Assembly: GCF_964204865.1 (NCBI RefSeq)
Contig: NC_135260.1
Coordinates: 5,332,001 to 5,396,000 of the forward strand
From: Styela clava
Taxonomy: Eukaryota > Chordata > Ascidiacea > Stolidobranchia > Styelidae
DNA length: 64,000 bases
Reading direction: 5' to 3'
Each line of letters starts with the position of its first letter. Positions within the stretch are counted from its first letter, which is position 1. This document shows, one piece after another, positions 60,501 to 64,000 of the stretch. The notes below the pieces were generated by a model that saw only the letters and a list, made by a program, of their open reading frames with translations, was not told the origin of the DNA and did no database searches. A program made the translations under genes and the position numbers.

Positions 60501-63487
60501 AAAAAATTTCAAAATTGCTAAGGAAATTTATTGCTCTCACAGATGTATTAAATAAAGTAAAAATACTTGAACAATTACTGATTAAAAACGACAAACCTGG
60601 TTAGGATATATTGAGAACTGACTTCATAACAAAATTAAAATTGTAAAGGGATTATATGAACACCCTGTACATTGTCCCCATCTTTTCGAAACATATTTTC
60701 AAGCCAAATACCTTTTATGTGATGGTGCTATCCCTGGATTTGAACGTTTCATGCTAAACATGTAAAGAGCAGCATCTGGTGTCAAAAACAATCCACACAT
60801 GATGAATAAACTACAAACAGCAACTGCTGAACTGGCTCGTCCATCCTGTCAAATAGAAACCATGGTTCAGTTTTAGAAAATGGCAGGGTAATGCTTAGTT
60901 TAGTACATAGTCAACAGTTAGTTTGGCATGGAAACTGAAAACTTTGATTTTATAGGCCTATTACCTGAGTTAGTAAATAGTAAATACATTGGGGTATGTC
61001 TAAGATGCTGGGTGACCATATATCCACCACCTCATCACCTACTAGGTGCTAAAGGGTCATAACCATAAATAAATAGCATAGTCAGTCCAATTTCTCCCAC
61101 CTTCGTAAGATGACAGAATCGTGTTGGGAAATATTACTATTGAGAGCTCGAAACCTCTTACGCTTCCTCAACATATAATGACTGCATGAGCAGTAATTGA
61201 TCTAAACATTGTTTATCAAAAAAAACGATGGAGAGTATTCTAAAATTAACAATAAATTAATAAAAAAGATTTGCAACTTTATCAACTTTTCTAAGTGATT
61301 CAAGAGTCTTGCTGCACACTAACACAAATATATTTCTATAACGTTTCGTCTGATCGAGGCCAGTCTTAATCAGACATACATAGTTCAACTATAACACGAA
61401 AAGCAGTTGAATGCATATTTGAACAATCAGTGTAAAAAGCATAAAATAAGTATAAATAGTTTGTCCCCCAGAAACAAAACCATTAGAGCAAACTATCAAC
61501 GTTATCACAGTTTCATTTAATTAAAATCCAATCACTTCCCACGTCATTTTTCCCCAAAATAAACTTATCCTTTCATAAATGCTTTGCACTACTCTATCAT
61601 TCTTCTTCAGAATCAAAACATTAAACAAAAGTTTTAAACACTTACCTCACAATGTATCACAGCTATATTCTTGGGATCTTTTTTTAACCATTGTAATAGT
61701 TTCTTGCACATATTAAATATTGAAGGGAAATATGGAGCAGATTTTGCTGGCCAACCTCCATACACCACTCTGTTATAAAACCTGAAAAAAGAAGATGAAG
61801 ATTTTTGAACTTAAAATTAGAATTTGTCTAATCTAAACAATGAAAACAGTATACAATATACATATATTTGCAAACACCTATATAGGTCCAATCGACCCAT
61901 TACCTGTTTATACAGAGTATGAAAAAGGTAACAAGTATTTGTTTCAGTTGCATGAACTCGATGGTACTGGAAGTCTTGATCCAGTGGTTATGTTAATCAC
62001 CCTACTACGATGGCGTGAATTTTTTCAGCAATTCTTTAGAACATAATTATTTTTTGAGGTTTCCAGAAGGATATTGAACGATCAACGAAAAGGCCACGCT
62101 TTCCAGACTGACACAAGGCCTGTCTGTCTGTTCAGATAGCAAAGCCCGTTTGCCTGGTTGGAGACAAATTTACAACCCAGATGCGCCAAAGTACGACCGA
62201 GATCGCCATGGCGACCAATTTTGACCTTGTCAGGTGGAACACTCTAAAAAAGGGTCCGCAAAACACAGTTTGAAAAACGCTGCTTTAGGTATTTGTGCAC
62301 AACGTTTATGAAATGTTTATTACTTAATTCAATTCACAAAACTTACTTTGCAATGTTATATTGTCTTTGTGACAAATTAAAAACGGCAAATTTATCTGAA
62401 TGTCTTGAATCAAGATAGGAACGAACTGTATCGATATGATTCTTGTATGTTCCTTCAACACCCTCTGCTGGATATGACATCACTGTAATGAAATAAGATC
62501 GTTTATAGCAACGAATCTTGGCCTCAAATACAAGTTATCGCTATAACAACAAGGACAATTATTAAAGTTTCTAAAATACACAGCTCACAAAAATGATTCA
62601 GAAGACGTCACTGGAAGGGAGAAACAAGTTGCTTATCCAAACAAATTTGCGTTTCAAATAAAGAAATGATAGTTGCAAGTTGCCACGAGGATTAAGATTA
62701 TTTAAATTGATAAGAATTCATCACACCTCACAAAAATTATTTATAAGTAAAATAAGTAGCAATAGCAATACCACATTTTTGTATACCAGTTAATAGTCAA
62801 AAGATATATTGACATCGGAAAACTGCATAATTACGTTTGAGAAGTATTTAATTTCTCGAGGCAAGGTCACGTAAACTGACTCAGAAGGACACTGACATGC
62901 CCAAGTGGAAATACATGATCCACTAAGGTGCCAAGAGCTAATGAAACCAGATAGCGATCGGAGACTGCTGACTTATCGATTGTTCGCGGCAACGAAAGTT
63001 AGGGGAGCCCCCAAAACAGAAACTGCGGTTTCGATTCCTTCGCTCTGACTCAATAGCGACATTGCATGTCCCATCACTAATTAATTAATAACTCGCTAAT
63101 TATATGTCATAATTCATTCAAAAGATTATGACCTTGCTTTCGTGAGATAATGCGTAACATACGAAAGTGAAACAGACAAATACCTATCGACATACGTACT
63201 GACCGAGATCGATAAGTAAAATCGAGGAGGAAAGATTTAGATTCCCCCAAATCCATTTGAAATCCAACTATTATAACAATTTTTAAGATTCTCTCATGAA
63301 TTATAATTACCATACTTACCAACAATTCTAGATGTGATATAAGTAACATCGAGCTCAGATTTTGTATAACTTGCAACAGTGGCCGCCATCTTTGTTGAAG
63401 TATCTTTGATGTTGGTGAATAATTTTCCTGCTCCCCCTCTCATCATGCTAAGCAACCCTCCACCGCCATCTGGTGGCACAGTTGGAT
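51555..63487 (-). CDS. GAK: Cyclin-G-associated kinase / auxilin (3' thirteen exons)
   Basis: Exons in transcription order: 63487-63320, 62482-62347, 61781-61646, 60845-60712, 60154-59957, 59370-59167, 58733-58537, 57617-56694, 56130-55991, 54651-54579, 53993-53845, 53271-53146 and 51704-51555. All junctions are GT/AG and join in frame to 910 residues plus a split codon. Exons 1-4 encode the PTEN/tensin-like domain ([53 protein letters not shown]). Exons 5-7 encode the C2 domain, ending PWDDFSIRG. Exon 8 is a Pro-rich linker with LLGLS clathrin-type motifs and three FDPFG AP-2-type motifs; exon 9 has a Gln run. Exons 11-13 encode the J domain with VHPDKATG. The phosphatase loop has the Cys but Arg in the wrong place for CX5R, as in other GAK/auxilins, so catalysis is unlikely. 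The protein recruits Hsc70 to strip clathrin from vesicles (family knowledge). The N-terminal kinase domain is not in the window, so a kinase-less auxilin cannot be excluded. Confidence 0.93.
51774..51925. mobile_element. hAT-type MITE in the last GAK intron
   Basis: Relative of 18970-19335 ('gcggccca.gagccaaatgcgg', 'ttgtattcgtccctcctgtatgaaacgttgcacac'). Flanks CAGTAGAC/CGGTAGAT match at 6 of 8. Confidence 0.75.
52500..52820 (+). promoter_or_regulatory. LTR-like promoter/poly(A) segment in a GAK intron
   Basis: Over 250 bases it carries ATTGG (52572) and CCAAT (52588), a TATAAATA box (52659-52666), then AATAAA (52800-52805) about 135 bases further on. This is the order found in a U3-R-U5 long terminal repeat. 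Ends are uncertain and no internal retroelement sequence follows; it could be a solo LTR or chance. Confidence 0.35.
52821..53106. mobile_element. hAT-type MITE directly after the LTR-like segment
   Basis: AGGGTTCCC ... GGAAACCCTTGA, flanked by TTCACACC (52813-52820) and TTTACACC (53107-53114), one mismatch in 8. Confidence 0.8.
53590..53760 (-). mobile_element. tRNA-SINE tail fragment
   Basis: Reverse complement of the SINE tail: 'catatggcgaaccac', 'ggttaccggttc', 'ggtatgggaata'. It lies in the GAK intron between exons 53845-53993 and 53146-53271. Confidence 0.55.
54284..54440. mobile_element. Partial GTACTCC MITE in a GAK intron
   Basis: 'ggaggtaacaaattttgttcgcctacttta', 'acatcaagttgtg.aaagggactgaaacctatgg' and 'cacttggctaaca' match the interior of 6588-6801, inverted. 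Confidence 0.6.
54754..55140 (-). mobile_element. ATCGATC-family dispersed element, longest copy
   Basis: Reverse orientation of 10132-10428, with the full middle part 'ggggatcccccaaaacaaaaactgcagtttcgat'. A (CA)n/(GACA)n microsatellite occupies about 55070-55100. Confidence 0.75.
55578..55928 (-). mobile_element. Full-length tRNA-derived SINE in a GAK intron
   Basis: Read on the minus strand: 'tgttgtggcgcattgtgcttaatgctagg' (A-box region), 'gtttgattcccctgcgggg' (B box), 'tgtgcgagaggattgttgg', 'ggttacgattac'-like middle and a 'ggataaata' tail. About 330 bases. Confidence 0.72.
57667..58341. mobile_element. 675-bp hAT-type element in a GAK intron
   Basis: Ends AAGAGTTTCCCAAACT / AGTTTGGGAAACCCTG. 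Subterminal 'gggccgcggatccg' and 'ggggtccacagaccc'. Flanks ATCTACAG (57659-57666) and ATCTACGG (58342-58349), one mismatch. Confidence 0.88.
59459..59757. mobile_element. hAT-type MITE in a GAK intron
   Basis: Ends AGGGGTGGGTAC and TTTGCCCACCCCTGA. Flanks CATAAAAG/AATAAAAG match at 7 of 8. Confidence 0.8.
60480..60678. mobile_element. Dispersed MITE (GGGTGTCCATAAAGTC ends), copy 2
   Basis: Partner of 46370-46572, in a GAK intron; ends 'catgtccatgaaatcttg' and 'tatatgaacaccctgta'. Confidence 0.72.
62951..63218 (-). mobile_element. ATCGATC-family dispersed element
   Basis: Shares 'agcgatcggaga', 'gacttatcgat', 'gttaggggagcccccaaaacagaaactgcggtttcgattccttcgctctga' and 'gatcgataagta' with the other copies. 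It lacks part of the left block. In the GAK intron between the first two exons of the window. Confidence 0.72.
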
Positions 63488-64000
63488 CTGAAATTCAAAT
63501 AAACTAAATTATTGAACTGAGAACACATGTTTCCAGAACTTTTACAAAGCGAGAATGAGGATTTCAAAGCGAAATGTAAATGTTGAAAGTTTGAAATAAA
63601 AAATTATCTGAAAATTTCAAATAATAGGTGCTGTTTAACAAGCTAGTATCTAACTAAACATAGTGTTTGAACTTACTGAAGCGAAGCTATATTTTTAAGT
63701 ATTTCAATAGAAAGTTAAAGGCAATAAATGCCAGTAATATGTTTCAAAACCAAAAATATACAATTTAGTTAGCTTCTTTAAACAGCTCTTTCAAGTTTCA
63801 AACTTATGATTCACTTCCAAATATAATCCAAAAAGTAGACAATACGACAGTGAAAAATAATGACTGAAAAAATATTATCGGAAGGGACAAGACTTTGGAA
63901 GTCACCAAGGTCAACTGGAAAGAAACTTTATAGAAATATCAACGAATTCCATAAAGTTTCACTGACACTATACAGTATGATACACATAAAATTAAGTATT

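Overview
The window is animal (metazoan) nuclear DNA. It is AT-rich, with spliced genes using GT/AG borders, NPF/DPF endocytic motifs and a GAK/auxilin orthologue, and it carries a heavy load of short non-autonomous DNA transposons and a tRNA-derived SINE. An invertebrate deuterostome, possibly a tunicate, fits the compact exons and the 3' splice sites sitting just upstream of start codons. That assignment is inference; no species marker was recognised.

Layout. 0.3-2.2 kb: degenerate satellite-like tandem repeat. 2.2-8.4 kb: no intact gene, one relict BED-type zinc-finger fragment, foldback elements. 8.4-21.9 kb and about 25.8-43.4 kb: two halves of an old tandem segmental duplication. Each half carries one copy of an eight-exon (left, 12.4-18.9 kb) or six-exon (right, 28.4-36.8 kb) gene for a lysine-rich protein with NPF motifs, a central R-SNARE-like heptad stretch with an Arg at the zero layer, and a Cys-rich basic segment where a VAMP would have its membrane anchor. 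I do not recognise this family; it is the best candidate here for something undescribed. A third, broken remnant lies at 27.5-27.7 kb. The right copy has lost two exon borders by a deletion that fused exon 6 to exon 8, and its exon 2/3 splice sites are altered.

The right half also contains a 1.9-kb insertion (38.8-40.7 kb) with a USP-like deubiquitinase exon and a tandem array of splice-bordered 74-nt units, and a 2.3-kb hAT-like element (40.75-43.09 kb) whose empty site is preserved in the left half. 45.1-46.1 kb: a single-exon NERD-domain (nuclease-related) gene on the plus strand. 46.1-51.5 kb: intergenic, only repeats seen. 51.6-63.5 kb, minus strand: thirteen exons of cyclin-G-associated kinase/auxilin (PTEN-like domain, C2, clathrin/AP-2-binding linker, C-terminal J domain). 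The kinase domain would lie beyond the right edge.

The NPF/SNARE-like genes and GAK could both act in clathrin-linked membrane traffic, but proximity is the only link visible here. Because the segmental duplicates are still alignable, several transposons can be read as filled versus empty sites, which gives their exact ends and target duplications.
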